A stretch of 64,000 nucleotides of DNA from Flavobacterium daejeonense DSM 17708 (GTDB lineage: Bacteria; Bacteroidota; Bacteroidia; Flavobacteriales; Flavobacteriaceae), in assembly GCF_000425425.1 (NCBI RefSeq), contig NZ_AUDK01000001.1, forward strand, positions 124,001-188,000, in the 5' to 3' direction. Below, piece by piece: positions 54,258-62,712 of this stretch (position 1 is its first letter; the number at the start of each line of letters is the position of its first letter). The position numbers were made by a program, and so were the translations under genes. The notes below the pieces were generated by a model. That model made no database searches. It worked only from the letters and a program-made list of their open reading frames with translations, and was not told where the DNA came from.

Positions 54258-55886
54258 ATGCTAAAAGGATTTTTCAATGTACCAAAAGCTGTTAACGAAC
54301 CAGTAAAAAACTACGCTCCTAATTCTCCTGAAAAAGCGGCAGTATTAGCTGCTTATAAAAAGATGTGGAATGAGAAAATAGATGTTCCTTTGTACATCGG
54401 TAATGAAGAAATCAGAACCGGAAACACCAGAAACATCACTCCGCCACACGACCACAAACACATTGTAGGAACTTATCATCTTGCCGAGAAATCACATATT
54501 GAAAAAGCAATTTCGAATGCTTTAGCATCAAAGACAGCCTGGGCAAATATGGCCTGGGAACAACGCGCTGCTATTTTCTTAAAAGCTGCCGAATTGATTG
54601 CCGGACCGTACAGAGCCCGCATCAATGCTGCCACGATGATTGGTCAGTCTAAAAACATTCATCAGGCCGAAATTGACGCTTCCTGTGAATTGATTGACTT
54701 TTTGCGTTTCAACGTAGAATTCATGACTCAAATTTATAACGATCAGCCTAATTCAGATTCCAGCATTTGGAATCGCTTAGAATACCGTCCGTTAGAAGGT
54801 TTCGTTTACGCAATTACACCTTTTAACTTTACTGCTATTGCGGCTAATCTTCCTGCCAGTGCAGCAATGATGGGTAACGTAGTGGTTTGGAAACCTAGCG
54901 ACAGTCAGGTTTTCTCTGCCAAAATTATCATGGATATTTTCAAAGAAGCCGGACTTCCGGAAGGCGTTATCAATGTAGTTTTTGGTGATGCCTTAATGGT
55001 TACCGAAACGGTTCTGGCCAGTCGCGACTTTGCCGGCTTGCATTTTACCGGTTCAACTCATGTATTCAAAGACCTTTGGGCTAAAATCGGAACTAACATT
55101 CATAATTATAAAACATATCCAAGAATTGTAGGCGAAACCGGAGGAAAAGATTTTGTTATGGTACACCCAAGTGCTAATGTAAAACAAGCCGTAACCGGAA
55201 TTGTGCGTGGCGCTTTCGAATTTCAGGGACAAAAATGTTCAGCTGCCTCCAGAGCTTATATTCCGCAGAGTTTATGGCCTGCTATAAAAGAGCAAATGAC
55301 CACAGATATTCAATCTATGAAAATGGGTTCTCCGGAAGATTTTGGCAACTTTATCACTGCCGTAATCCACGAAGGTTCTTTTGACAAATTAGTAAGCCAT
55401 ATTGAACAAGCCAAAAAAGACGTTGATGCCGAAATCATCATTGGTGGAAACTACGATAAATCAGTTGGTTATTTTGTTGAACCTACGGTTATCCTGACTA
55501 CCAATCCAAAATATGCAACTATGGAAACCGAATTGTTTGGCCCTGTTCTTACTATTTACATATATGAAGACGCTAAATGGTCGGAAACTTTGGAATTAAT
55601 CGATCAAACATCCGATTACGCGCTTACCGGAGCTATTTTCAGCAGAGACCGTTATGCTATTGAAGAAGCTACCGTGAAATTGCAAAATGCAGCCGGAAAC
55701 TTTTACATCAATGACAAATGTACCGGAGCTGTTGTAGGTCAGCAACCTTTTGGTGGTGCCAGAGCTTCGGGAACGAATGACAAAGCCGGTTCGGCAATGA
55801 ACTTGTTGCGCTGGGTTTCACCAAGAACTATCAAAGAAGTTTTTGTCAGCCCTGAAAATTACAGATATCCGTTTTTAGGAGAGTAA
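54258..55886 (+). CDS. pruA: L-glutamate gamma-semialdehyde dehydrogenase (proline catabolism)
   Basis: NAD-dependent dehydrogenase oxidising glutamate semialdehyde (P5C) to glutamate, second step of proline breakdown. Catalytic features: the Rossmann loop FTGSTHVFKDLW, the base Glu in VGETGGKDFVMV, and the nucleophile Cys in FQGQKCSAASRAY; QQPFGGARASGTNDKAG near the C-terminus is typical of this group. 542 residues, matching mono-functional PruA of Bacteroidota and mitochondria. No proline dehydrogenase gene is in the window. Start is ATG. Confidence 0.95.
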   Translation: MLKGFFNVPKAVNEPVKNYAPNSPEKAAVLAAYKKMWNEKIDVPLYIGNEEIRTGNTRNITPPHDHKHIVGTYHLAEKSHIEKAISNALASKTAWANMAWEQRAAIFLKAAELIAGPYRARINAATMIGQSKNIHQAEIDASCELIDFLRFNVEFMTQIYNDQPNSDSSIWNRLEYRPLEGFVYAITPFNFTAIAANLPASAAMMGNVVVWKPSDSQVFSAKIIMDIFKEAGLPEGVINVVFGDALMVTETVLASRDFAGLHFTGSTHVFKDLWAKIGTNIHNYKTYPRIVGETGGKDFVMVHPSANVKQAVTGIVRGAFEFQGQKCSAASRAYIPQSLWPAIKEQMTTDIQSMKMGSPEDFGNFITAVIHEGSFDKLVSHIEQAKKDVDAEIIIGGNYDKSVGYFVEPTVILTTNPKYATMETELFGPVLTIYIYEDAKWSETLELIDQTSDYALTGAIFSRDRYAIEEATVKLQNAAGNFYINDKCTGAVVGQQPFGGARASGTNDKAGSAMNLLRWVSPRTIKEVFVSPENYRYPFLGE

Positions 55887-55925
55887 GATTTATGATTACA
55901 GATAACGATTTGTGATTTATGATTT

Positions 55926-55975
55926 CCCTGCACAATTTTAGATTTTTTGAAATCGTGCAGGGTTATTTTTAAAAC
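55926..55975. terminator. Hairpin between pruA and the convergent membrane-protein gene
   Basis: CCCTGCAC (55926-55933) pairs with GTGCAGGG (55955-55962), with a further AAAATC-like inner pairing, followed by TTATTTTT on the plus strand. It sits between convergent genes and may terminate both. Confidence 0.75.
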
Positions 55976-55981
55976 CTTTTT

Positions 55982-56512
55982 TTATTTCAAATAATTTATC
56001 GAATTTAATTTTATCGTTCTTTTAACTTTTGGCAAAACATCCAACAATTCAGAACTATCTAATATTAAATTTGTAATAAAATACTCCTTTTTATCAATTG
56101 AAATTAATTTCACAAAATCATATTCGCTAGTAAGATTTTTGGAATCTTTTGTAGAAATATTAAATTCTATCATTTTTAAATTCTGATCATTAAAGACTAT
56201 AGATCGATTTTCATCTCGATTTTTAATTATTATCTTATTGTTTTTAAAATCAATACTAATTTCACGTTTTTTATCATTGAAATAATATTGAAAAAACAAT
56301 TTAAATACTGTTCCAAAATAATAAACCGAATATAAAGAAATTAACAAAAATCCAATTCCAACACACCCAAGTTTTAAGTTATTACTAAAAAACCCTCTAA
56401 ATGCATGTACAGTTATAAAAATAAAACTTCCAAGAAGAAACAATAACAACAAATTGAACATTGTCCTCGTTATCAATTTAAAAATTGAAATCTTATAATA
56501 TTTAATATCCAT
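55982..56512 (-). CDS. Small membrane protein of unknown function
   Basis: 176 residues: two membrane helices (about 15-37 and 45-72), then a soluble beta-rich part of about 100 residues (EISIDFKNNKIIIKNRDE, FVKLISIDKKEYFITNLIL) that resembles PH-like bacterial domains but is not assignable. The gene is much richer in A and T than its neighbours. It follows rsmG by 25 bases on the same strand and could be co-transcribed. I cannot name a family. Confidence 0.6.
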   Translation of the reverse strand: MDIKYYKISIFKLITRTMFNLLLLFLLGSFIFITVHAFRGFFSNNLKLGCVGIGFLLISLYSVYYFGTVFKLFFQYYFNDKKREISIDFKNNKIIIKNRDENRSIVFNDQNLKMIEFNISTKDSKNLTSEYDFVKLISIDKKEYFITNLILDSSELLDVLPKVKRTIKLNSINYLK

Positions 56513-56537
56513 ATTATTCTGATTCTTATAATAATTC

Positions 56538-57167
56538 TTAAACTACAAACTTCAATGGCAAATGCACTACTTTCTTAGTTTCAAAGAATTCATCTTCAAA
56601 GAAATCAGCTAAATCATATTGCGTAGCTTTTGGAAAATCTTTTAATTCCTCGGTTAAATCACCTCCTTTTAAGTACAGAATTCCGTTTTTCAATTCGTGT
56701 TTTTGTTGTTTCTTGATTTTGGTTTTTACCCAGGAAACAAAATCAGGCATATTCGTTACCGCACGGCTCACAATAAAATCGAAATCCCCTTTTACGTTTT
56801 CGGCACGTGTTTGCTCTGCTTTTACATTTTTAAGTCCTAAAGCATCGGCAACACCCTGTACTACTCTTATTTTTTTGGCAATAACATCTATCAGATAAAA
56901 ACGGGTTTCAGGAAATAAAATCGCCAATGGAATTCCGGGAAAACCTCCTCCGGTTCCCACATCAAGTACATAAGTTCCTGGTTCGAATTTCATGATTTTA
57001 GCAATTCCTAAAGAATGCAAAACATGTTTAGTGTACAAAGAATCAATATCTTTTCGGGAAATTACATTTATTTTTTCGTTCCAATCGTGGTATAAAAAAT
57101 CCAGTTTTTGGAATTGTTCTTTTTGAATATCGGTTAAATCTGGAAAATACTTCAGAATCTCATCCAT
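56538..57167 (-). CDS. rsmG: 16S rRNA (guanine-527-N7) methyltransferase RsmG
   Basis: SAM-dependent methyltransferase modifying G527 of 16S rRNA. Motifs: VLDVGTGGGFPGIPLAI for SAM, YLIDVIAKKIRVVQGV, and FIVSRAVTNMPDF; the N-terminal helix WNEKINVISRKD is typical. 209 residues, the same as E. coli RsmG (207). It is divergent from the desaturase gene. Start is ATG at 57167. Confidence 0.96.
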   Translation of the reverse strand: MDEILKYFPDLTDIQKEQFQKLDFLYHDWNEKINVISRKDIDSLYTKHVLHSLGIAKIMKFEPGTYVLDVGTGGGFPGIPLAILFPETRFYLIDVIAKKIRVVQGVADALGLKNVKAEQTRAENVKGDFDFIVSRAVTNMPDFVSWVKTKIKKQQKHELKNGILYLKGGDLTEELKDFPKATQYDLADFFEDEFFETKKVVHLPLKFVV

Positions 57168-57249
57168 GGTTTTAATTTTTTAACAAAAGTACTATTTTTA
57201 AGTTTGAAATATTTAACTGAATTTTGCCGAGTTAAAAATTATAAATAAT

Positions 57250-57257
57250 TATCTTTG
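57250..57257 (+). promoter_or_regulatory. Desaturase promoter -7 box
   Basis: TATCTTTG matches TAnnTTTG, with TTTG (57223-57226) upstream at a 23-base spacing, slightly longer than usual. A second box, TATTTTTG, lies at 57263-57270 but is too close to the ATG to be likely. Confidence 0.55.
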
Positions 57258-57276
57258 AACGCTATTTTTGAATTGT

Positions 57277-58371
57277 ATGAATACTAACGCACCTACATTT
57301 GCTAAGCAAGACAAACTAAAGTTTTTTAGAACGCTTAACTCGCGGGTAAACAATTACTTCAAAGAAAATAACATTTCAAAAGCGGGTAATTGGAAACTGC
57401 ATTTAAAAGCGGTCATCCTTTTTACTGTCTTTCTGGTTCCTTACTTTTTAATCCTAACCCTTGATATGCCTTTTTGGGCGCACCTACTTTTAACCATCGT
57501 TATGGGCATTGGTATGGCCGGATTAGGGATGAATGTGATGCACGATGGCAATCACGGTTCGTATTCCAATAAAAGTTGGGTTAACAAAATTATGGGAGGA
57601 ACCATTTATGTTTTGGCCGGAAATGTCTACAACTGGCAGGTGCAGCATAATGTTCTACACCATACTTATACTAACATTCCCGGACATGATGAAGATTTAG
57701 ATGCGGGTAGAATTATCCGTTTTACTAAAAGTGCCAAATGGCACCGCTTTCACCGTTTTCAACATTACTATTCTGTTTTTCTATACGGATTATTGACTTT
57801 CAATTGGGCGATTACGACTGATTTTAAGCAAATGAGAAACTACATCAAAAGAAAATTATCTTACGGCGAGCCTAAAAGTCCTAAAATTCTTTGGACAACC
57901 TTAATTATTACTAAAATAATTTATGCAGCCATTTGGATTGTATTGCCTATTGTCATTGGAATTGTTTGGTGGAAAGTACTTGTTGGATTTTTTGTAATGC
58001 ATTATACAGCAGGATTAATTTTAAGTATTGTTTTCCAATTAGCTCACGTTGTAGAAGAAGCAGAAAACCCTACTCCAAATGAATTAGGAGAAATGGAGAA
58101 CACCTGGGCAATTCACCAATTGTTCACCACGACCAATTTTGCTCCAAAAAACTGGTTGGTAAACTGGTATACCGGAGGTTTGAATCACCAAATTGAACAT
58201 CATATTTTCCCAAATATCAGTCACATTCATTATGGTAAAATTGCAAAAATTGTTCGCGAAACCGCACAGGAATGCAACCTGCCTTATTATGAATACAAAA
58301 CCTTGAGAAGTGCCGTAATTGCACATTTCAAACATTTAAAAGAATTAGGAACAAACCCTGAAATGGCGTAG
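57277..58371 (+). CDS. Membrane fatty-acid desaturase (front-end / acyl-lipid type)
   Basis: 364-residue di-iron desaturase with four membrane helices. The three histidine boxes are HDGNH (in MHDGNHGSY), HNVLHH (in VQHNVLHHTYTN) and QIEHH (in GGLNHQIEHHIFPN). The Gln in the third box marks the front-end or delta-5/6 type desaturases. It inserts a cis double bond into membrane fatty acids. The ATG at 57277 is used; the frame opens 9 bases earlier with TTG. Likely helps membrane fluidity at low temperature. Monocistronic. Confidence 0.92.
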   Translation: MNTNAPTFAKQDKLKFFRTLNSRVNNYFKENNISKAGNWKLHLKAVILFTVFLVPYFLILTLDMPFWAHLLLTIVMGIGMAGLGMNVMHDGNHGSYSNKSWVNKIMGGTIYVLAGNVYNWQVQHNVLHHTYTNIPGHDEDLDAGRIIRFTKSAKWHRFHRFQHYYSVFLYGLLTFNWAITTDFKQMRNYIKRKLSYGEPKSPKILWTTLIITKIIYAAIWIVLPIVIGIVWWKVLVGFFVMHYTAGLILSIVFQLAHVVEEAENPTPNELGEMENTWAIHQLFTTTNFAPKNWLVNWYTGGLNHQIEHHIFPNISHIHYGKIAKIVRETAQECNLPYYEYKTLRSAVIAHFKHLKELGTNPEMA

Positions 58372-58446
58372 CAGAAAACGTTCATTTTAGATTTATAAAT
58401 AAAAACAAATAATTAATCTCCCTTATCGGGGCTATACATTTTATTA

Positions 58447-59637
58447 ATGAGTAATCCACTTTCAGACAGAATTAACAATCTTGCTACATCACAAACATTA
58501 GCAATGGCAGCTTTGGCTAGAGAATTAAAAGCGCAAGGTAAAGACATCATCAGTTTAAGTTTAGGAGAACCTGACTTTAACACGCCAGACTTCATCAAAG
58601 AAGCTGCTAAAAAAGCGATTGACGAAAACTACAGCACTTATTCTCCGGTTGACGGATATGCTGAATTGAAAGATGCTATCTGCAGAAAATTCAAAAGAGA
58701 CAACGATTTAGATTACAAACCTGCTAACATTGTAGTTTCTACAGGTGCTAAACAATCTTTATACAACATTGCTCAGGTAATGTTAAACGACGGTGACGAA
58801 GTAATTTTACCAGCTCCTTACTGGGTTTCTTATTTCGAAATCGTAAAATTATCAGGTGGAGTTCCTGTAGAAGTTCCAACTTCTGTAGAAACAGATTTCA
58901 AAATCACACCGGAACAATTAGAAGCTGCTATCACACCAAAAACTAAAATGATGTGGTTCTCTTCTCCATGTAACCCTTCAGGATCTGTTTACAACAGAGA
59001 AGAATTAACAGCTTTAGCTAAAGTTTTAGAAAAATATCCAAATATCTATGTAGTAGCTGACGAAATCTATGAGCACATTAATTTCTCAGGAACTTTCTGC
59101 AGTATTGCTTCTATCCCCGGAATGTTTGAAAAAACAATCACGGTTAACGGAGTAGCAAAAGCTTTCGCCATGACAGGATACCGAATTGGATACATTGGAG
59201 CACCGGAATTTATCGCAAAAGCCTGTACTAAAATTCAAGGTCAGGTAACTTCAGGAGCCAACTCTATCGCGCAACGTGCTACCATCACTGCGGTTGATGC
59301 TGACCCATCGGTATTAAACCACATGGTTCAGGCATTCCACAAACGTAGAGATTTAGTGGTTGGATTATTGAAAGAAATCCCAGGAATTAAAATCAACGTT
59401 CCGGAAGGAGCCTTCTACGTATTCCCGGATGTATCTTCTTTCTTTGGAAAAACATTAAGAGGAAAAGAAATTAAAGATGCTAACGATGTATCTATGTACC
59501 TTTTAGCGGAAGCTAACGTAGCCACCGTAACTGGTGATGCTTTTGGTAACCCAAACTGTATTCGTTTCTCTTATGCTACAAGCGACGATTTATTGAAAGA
59601 AGCTTTAAAAAGAATTAAAGACGCTTTGGCAGGATAG
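58447..59637 (+). CDS. Aspartate aminotransferase (class I PLP)
   Basis: 396-residue pyridoxal-phosphate aminotransferase of the I-gamma group. The cofactor Lys is Lys238 in NGVAKAFAMTGYRIGY; SSPCNPSGSVY and VADEIYEHINF are family motifs, and the substrate Arg is in CIRFSYA. The likely reaction is aspartate + 2-oxoglutarate to oxaloacetate + glutamate; related enzymes also accept prephenate. Followed by a terminator whose 3' arm recurs 700 bases downstream. Start is ATG at 58447. Confidence 0.93.
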   Translation: MSNPLSDRINNLATSQTLAMAALARELKAQGKDIISLSLGEPDFNTPDFIKEAAKKAIDENYSTYSPVDGYAELKDAICRKFKRDNDLDYKPANIVVSTGAKQSLYNIAQVMLNDGDEVILPAPYWVSYFEIVKLSGGVPVEVPTSVETDFKITPEQLEAAITPKTKMMWFSSPCNPSGSVYNREELTALAKVLEKYPNIYVVADEIYEHINFSGTFCSIASIPGMFEKTITVNGVAKAFAMTGYRIGYIGAPEFIAKACTKIQGQVTSGANSIAQRATITAVDADPSVLNHMVQAFHKRRDLVVGLLKEIPGIKINVPEGAFYVFPDVSSFFGKTLRGKEIKDANDVSMYLLAEANVATVTGDAFGNPNCIRFSYATSDDLLKEALKRIKDALAG

Positions 59638-59662
59638 TCAGAAAATCTTAATTGATATTAAG

Positions 59663-59694
59663 AAGCTCCAAGGAAACTTGGGGCTTTTTTTGTT
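59663..59694 (+). terminator. Terminator of aminotransferase gene
   Basis: AAGCTCCAAG (59663-59672) pairs with CTTGGGGCTT (59677-59686), one G-T pair and a GAAA tetraloop, followed by T. Its loop and 3' arm are identical over 22 bases to the terminator at 60383-60408. Confidence 0.9.
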
Positions 59695-59791
59695 TTTTTA
59701 AAAATAAAATTTGTACTCATTTATTTATTATGCCAAACAAAAAAAAATCATACTTTTACAATCTAATTATTACAATTAAACTCAAACAACA

Positions 59792-60361
59792 ATGTTTTTT
59801 AGGTATCTTCTCCTGATTATTCTTTTCAACCTATTTCTTTCCAATTCTGTAAACGCCCAACCCAAAAAAGGAGAATACATTAATACTTCTATTGGTTTGG
59901 GACTAAGTACTTCCTATTATGAAGAAGAAGGTACAGGAACTGGCTTTTATGCTCAGGCTGAATATGCAAAAGGAATAACAAAATGGATTGGCGTAAGATC
60001 TTACGCAGGAATTTTACTTACCTCAGGAGACAAAACTAATGAGAATGGAGATCCAACCGAATACAGAATAAGCTCTAAAGCATTTTCATTGGGTGGAAAA
60101 ATTCGTGTTGCAGCACCTATTCCTTATGTTGCTCCTTTTATCGAGTCAGGAATTGGGGTATCTATTGGTTCTTTTCAAACTTACACTCCATCCACTAATC
60201 TCAAAAAAAATGGTGTTTTGATGCATATTCCATTTTCATTAGGATTAGCGGTTGGGCGTAAACATAGTGTAGATATTGCATTAAGTTATTATTTCTATCC
60301 ATCCATGAAACAAATTTCAGGTGCTTTTGCCGCAGGTGTTTCAATTCCTATAAACAATTAA
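59792..60361 (+). CDS. Small outer-membrane beta-barrel protein
   Basis: 189 residues with a signal peptide ending NSVNAQ. The mature part alternates Gly, aromatic and polar residues in beta strands (YINTSIGLGLSTSYYEE, AKGITKWIGVRSYAGILL, PYVAPFIESGIGVSIGS) and ends in a strand-like FAAGVSIPINN: an eight-stranded OmpA/OmpW-like barrel. No specific family can be named. It sits between two genes with terminators that share sequence, and appears monocistronic. Confidence 0.72.
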   Translation: MFFRYLLLIILFNLFLSNSVNAQPKKGEYINTSIGLGLSTSYYEEEGTGTGFYAQAEYAKGITKWIGVRSYAGILLTSGDKTNENGDPTEYRISSKAFSLGGKIRVAAPIPYVAPFIESGIGVSIGSFQTYTPSTNLKKNGVLMHIPFSLGLAVGRKHSVDIALSYYFYPSMKQISGAFAAGVSIPINN

Positions 60362-60382
60362 TTTTTTGAAATAATTGAAAAT

Positions 60383-60408
60383 GCCTCAAGGAAACTTGGG
60401 GCTTTTTT
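60383..60408 (+). terminator. Terminator of the beta-barrel protein gene
   Basis: GCCTCAAG (60383-60390) pairs with CTTGGGGC (60395-60402), with one G-T pair and a GAAA tetraloop, followed by six T. Confidence 0.9.
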
Positions 60409-60514
60409 CATATGATTATTTCAATTAAAAAACAAAACACAGTTAATAAGCTTTATAATTCGATTACTTCTGTAGTGTTAAAAAACACCGAATTACATTA
60501 CCAAATAAAATTAG

Positions 60515-60522
60515 TATATTTG
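60515..60522 (+). promoter_or_regulatory. nhaA promoter -7 box
   Basis: TATATTTG matches TAnnTTTG, leaving a leader of about 65 bases before the nhaA ATG. Its presence argues against a separate small gene in the overlapping frame at 60412-60618. Confidence 0.6.
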
Positions 60523-60595
60523 AAAAAACACTGTTTTTTTGTTAAACAAAAAATAAAAGCCTTCCTGAATTCTAAGAGAAAAATCTACCTGAAAA

Positions 60596-61729
60596 ATGAG
60601 AGTAACTACATTATTTAAAGAATTTTTCGATAGTGAAAAATCCAGTGGAATTGCCTTAATAGCCTGCACACTGGCTTCATTATTTCTGACAAATTCGAGT
60701 TTTGGAGACAGTTACCAAGATTTATTTCACATTAAAATAGGCTCACACAGTATTGGACATTGGATTAACGATGGACTAATGGCTATTTTCTTTTTACTTA
60801 TTGGTTTAGAACTGGAAAGAGAAATTTACAAAGGAGAACTTTCGAGCATTAAAAATGCCTTGCTGCCTATTTTTGCGGCACTGGGCGGAATTGTTGTTCC
60901 GGCAGGACTATACCTGCTATTTAATTACGGAACTCCCACACAATCCGGAGCCGGAATTCCCATGGCAACCGATATTGCTTTTGCCTTGGGCATCCTCTCC
61001 CTTTTGGGGAACCGTGTACCTGTAACGCTAAAAATATTCCTAACCGCTCTGGCCGTTATTGATGATTTAGGAGCAATCATTATCATTGCTATATTCTATA
61101 CCAAAACCCTTCATCTAAACAATTTATTTATAGCTTTAGGAATTTTTGCTTTACTCTTAGCTTTCAACCGATTAAAAGTGAGAAACCTCACCCCCTACCT
61201 GATTGGCGGTGTAGCCATGTGGTATTTTATGCTTAATTCTGGGATTCACGCTACAATTAGTGGTGTTTTATTGGCTTTTGCCATTCCGTTTGGTAACGGA
61301 GATAAAAACTCTACTTCTTATATTTTACAGGATTTTTTACACAAACCGGTGGCTTTTATCATTTTACCCATTTTTGCATTAGCCAATACAGCCATTCTTC
61401 TTAGCGGAAATATTCAGGAAACTTTAACTCAAAATTACAGCATCGGAATTCTGCTTGGTCTTATTGCGGGGAAACCATTGGGAATTTTTATTTTATCCTA
61501 TGCCACAGTCAAACTGGGATTTTGTAAACTCCCATCAGGACTTAGCTGGAAAACTATTTTTGGAGTTGGTCTTTTGGCGGGAATCGGTTTTACCATGTCC
61601 ATTTTCATTACTTTATTGGCATTCGAAAATGAAACAATCATTAACAACGCTAAATTGGTCATTTTAATTTCTTCCCTAATTGCAGGATTACTTGGCTTCT
61701 TCACTTTAAAGCAAACTTTAAAAAAATAA
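60596..61729 (+). CDS. nhaA: Na+/H+ antiporter NhaA
   Basis: Inner-membrane electrogenic antiporter exporting Na+ in exchange for protons, for salt and alkaline stress. About 12 helices. The ion-binding aspartates lie in the pair DD of LAVIDDLGAIIII, and the half-helix crossing region MATDIAFALGILSLLG is typical. 377 residues, close to E. coli NhaA (388). ATG at 60596. It converges with the AraC gene; only 3 bases separate the two stop codons. Confidence 0.95.
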   Translation: MRVTTLFKEFFDSEKSSGIALIACTLASLFLTNSSFGDSYQDLFHIKIGSHSIGHWINDGLMAIFFLLIGLELEREIYKGELSSIKNALLPIFAALGGIVVPAGLYLLFNYGTPTQSGAGIPMATDIAFALGILSLLGNRVPVTLKIFLTALAVIDDLGAIIIIAIFYTKTLHLNNLFIALGIFALLLAFNRLKVRNLTPYLIGGVAMWYFMLNSGIHATISGVLLAFAIPFGNGDKNSTSYILQDFLHKPVAFIILPIFALANTAILLSGNIQETLTQNYSIGILLGLIAGKPLGIFILSYATVKLGFCKLPSGLSWKTIFGVGLLAGIGFTMSIFITLLAFENETIINNAKLVILISSLIAGLLGFFTLKQTLKK

Positions 61730-61732
61730 GTT

Positions 61733-62581
61733 TCAGATATCCCGATACATTTTTCGGTACTTAGAGGGTGACATCTGCACAAACTTATTAAACTGTCTAT
61801 TGAAGAAACTCAAATTATTATACCCTACTTTATAACCTATTTCCGATGCCGTTAAATCAGTATTAATCAACATTTTGGTCGCCATACTTATTTTATATTC
61901 ATTAATAAATTCAAAAAAAGACTTGCGAAAGGTTTTCTTGAAAAAACGACAAAAAGAATCCTTATTCATCGCTATTTTTTGAGCAACATCTTCCAGAGTA
62001 ATCTGCCGATTGTAATATTCTTTGACATAATTGTAAATCAAATTGACCCGCTCGCTTTCTTTCACCGTCAAATTGGTCGTAAAACCTTCTCCTGCCAGAC
62101 AACTATGATGAGCTTTGGTCAATTCCTGTAAGATTTGCAAAAAAGACAGCAATCGCTCAAAAGGAGGTAAATCGATTAATTCCAACATCTTTTTTTCGAC
62201 CAACAGTGCCTCTTCTTTAGGAAAATGAATTCCACGTGAGGCCAATTGCATCATTTGCCTGATGTGCTGAAACTCTTCTTTTTCTAACCAAGGAGTAAGC
62301 AAATCTTCATCCCATTGAATAATAATACAGCGCACTTCTTCCTTTTGTTCTCCAACCGTTTTCCAACAATGCGGCAAATTAGAACCCACTAAAACCAAAT
62401 CGCCGTATTCAAAATTGGCCATATTATCCCCCACATACCGAATCCCGCTACTCCCCAAAATATAAGTCAGTTCATACTGCGGATGAAAATGCCAGGAAGC
62501 GATAAACTCTTTTCCTTCAAAAATACTGGTTCGGAATGAACTCCCGGGCGAGGGACTAATACTTCGATATTCTGCTTTCAT
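61733..62581 (-). CDS. AraC-family regulator with cupin N-domain
   Basis: 282 residues. The N-terminal cupin (about 20-100) has the metal/ligand His pattern HFHPQYELTYI and NLPHCW, and the C-terminal ~100 residues form two helix-turn-helix units: ITLEDVAQKIAMNKDSFCRFFKK and the second with ASEIGYKVGYNNLSFFNRQFNKFVQMSPSKYR (each read in part). The frame opens at a GTG (62617), but the ATG at 62581 gives the family-typical MKAEYRSISP start. It is divergent from a mandelate-racemase-family gene, with phased repeats between the two, and so probably regulates it. Confidence 0.92.
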   Translation of the reverse strand: MKAEYRSISPSPGSSFRTSIFEGKEFIASWHFHPQYELTYILGSSGIRYVGDNMANFEYGDLVLVGSNLPHCWKTVGEQKEEVRCIIIQWDEDLLTPWLEKEEFQHIRQMMQLASRGIHFPKEEALLVEKKMLELIDLPPFERLLSFLQILQELTKAHHSCLAGEGFTTNLTVKESERVNLIYNYVKEYYNRQITLEDVAQKIAMNKDSFCRFFKKTFRKSFFEFINEYKISMATKMLINTDLTASEIGYKVGYNNLSFFNRQFNKFVQMSPSKYRKMYRDI

Positions 62582-62612
62582 AGACTCTAAACGAATGTAA
62601 AACTGTAAAAAT

Positions 62613-62669
62613 AACACTATTTTGAATCAATATAGTGTTTAAAATTGCTTTTATGGTGTAAATAGTGTT
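62613..62669. promoter_or_regulatory. Candidate AraC operator between the regulator and the enolase-family gene
   Basis: ATAGTGTT at 62632-62639 and 62662-62669 are direct repeats exactly 30 bp apart. An inverted copy, AACACTAT, lies at 62613-62620. The second direct repeat ends 13 bases before a TACTATTG box (62683-62690, one mismatch to TAnnTTTG) of the downstream gene, so it covers the -33 region. Direct repeats in phase are typical AraC-family sites. Confidence 0.6.
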
Positions 62670-62712
62670 TATTTAAAAGTTGTACTATTGCAAATACTAA
62701 AACAACAACTGC

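Noticed and set aside
60412..60618. 68-residue open frame upstream of nhaA
   Set aside because: It overlaps the nhaA start in another frame, contains the nhaA -7 promoter box and has a low-complexity Lys/Asn/Ile composition. Most likely leader sequence.
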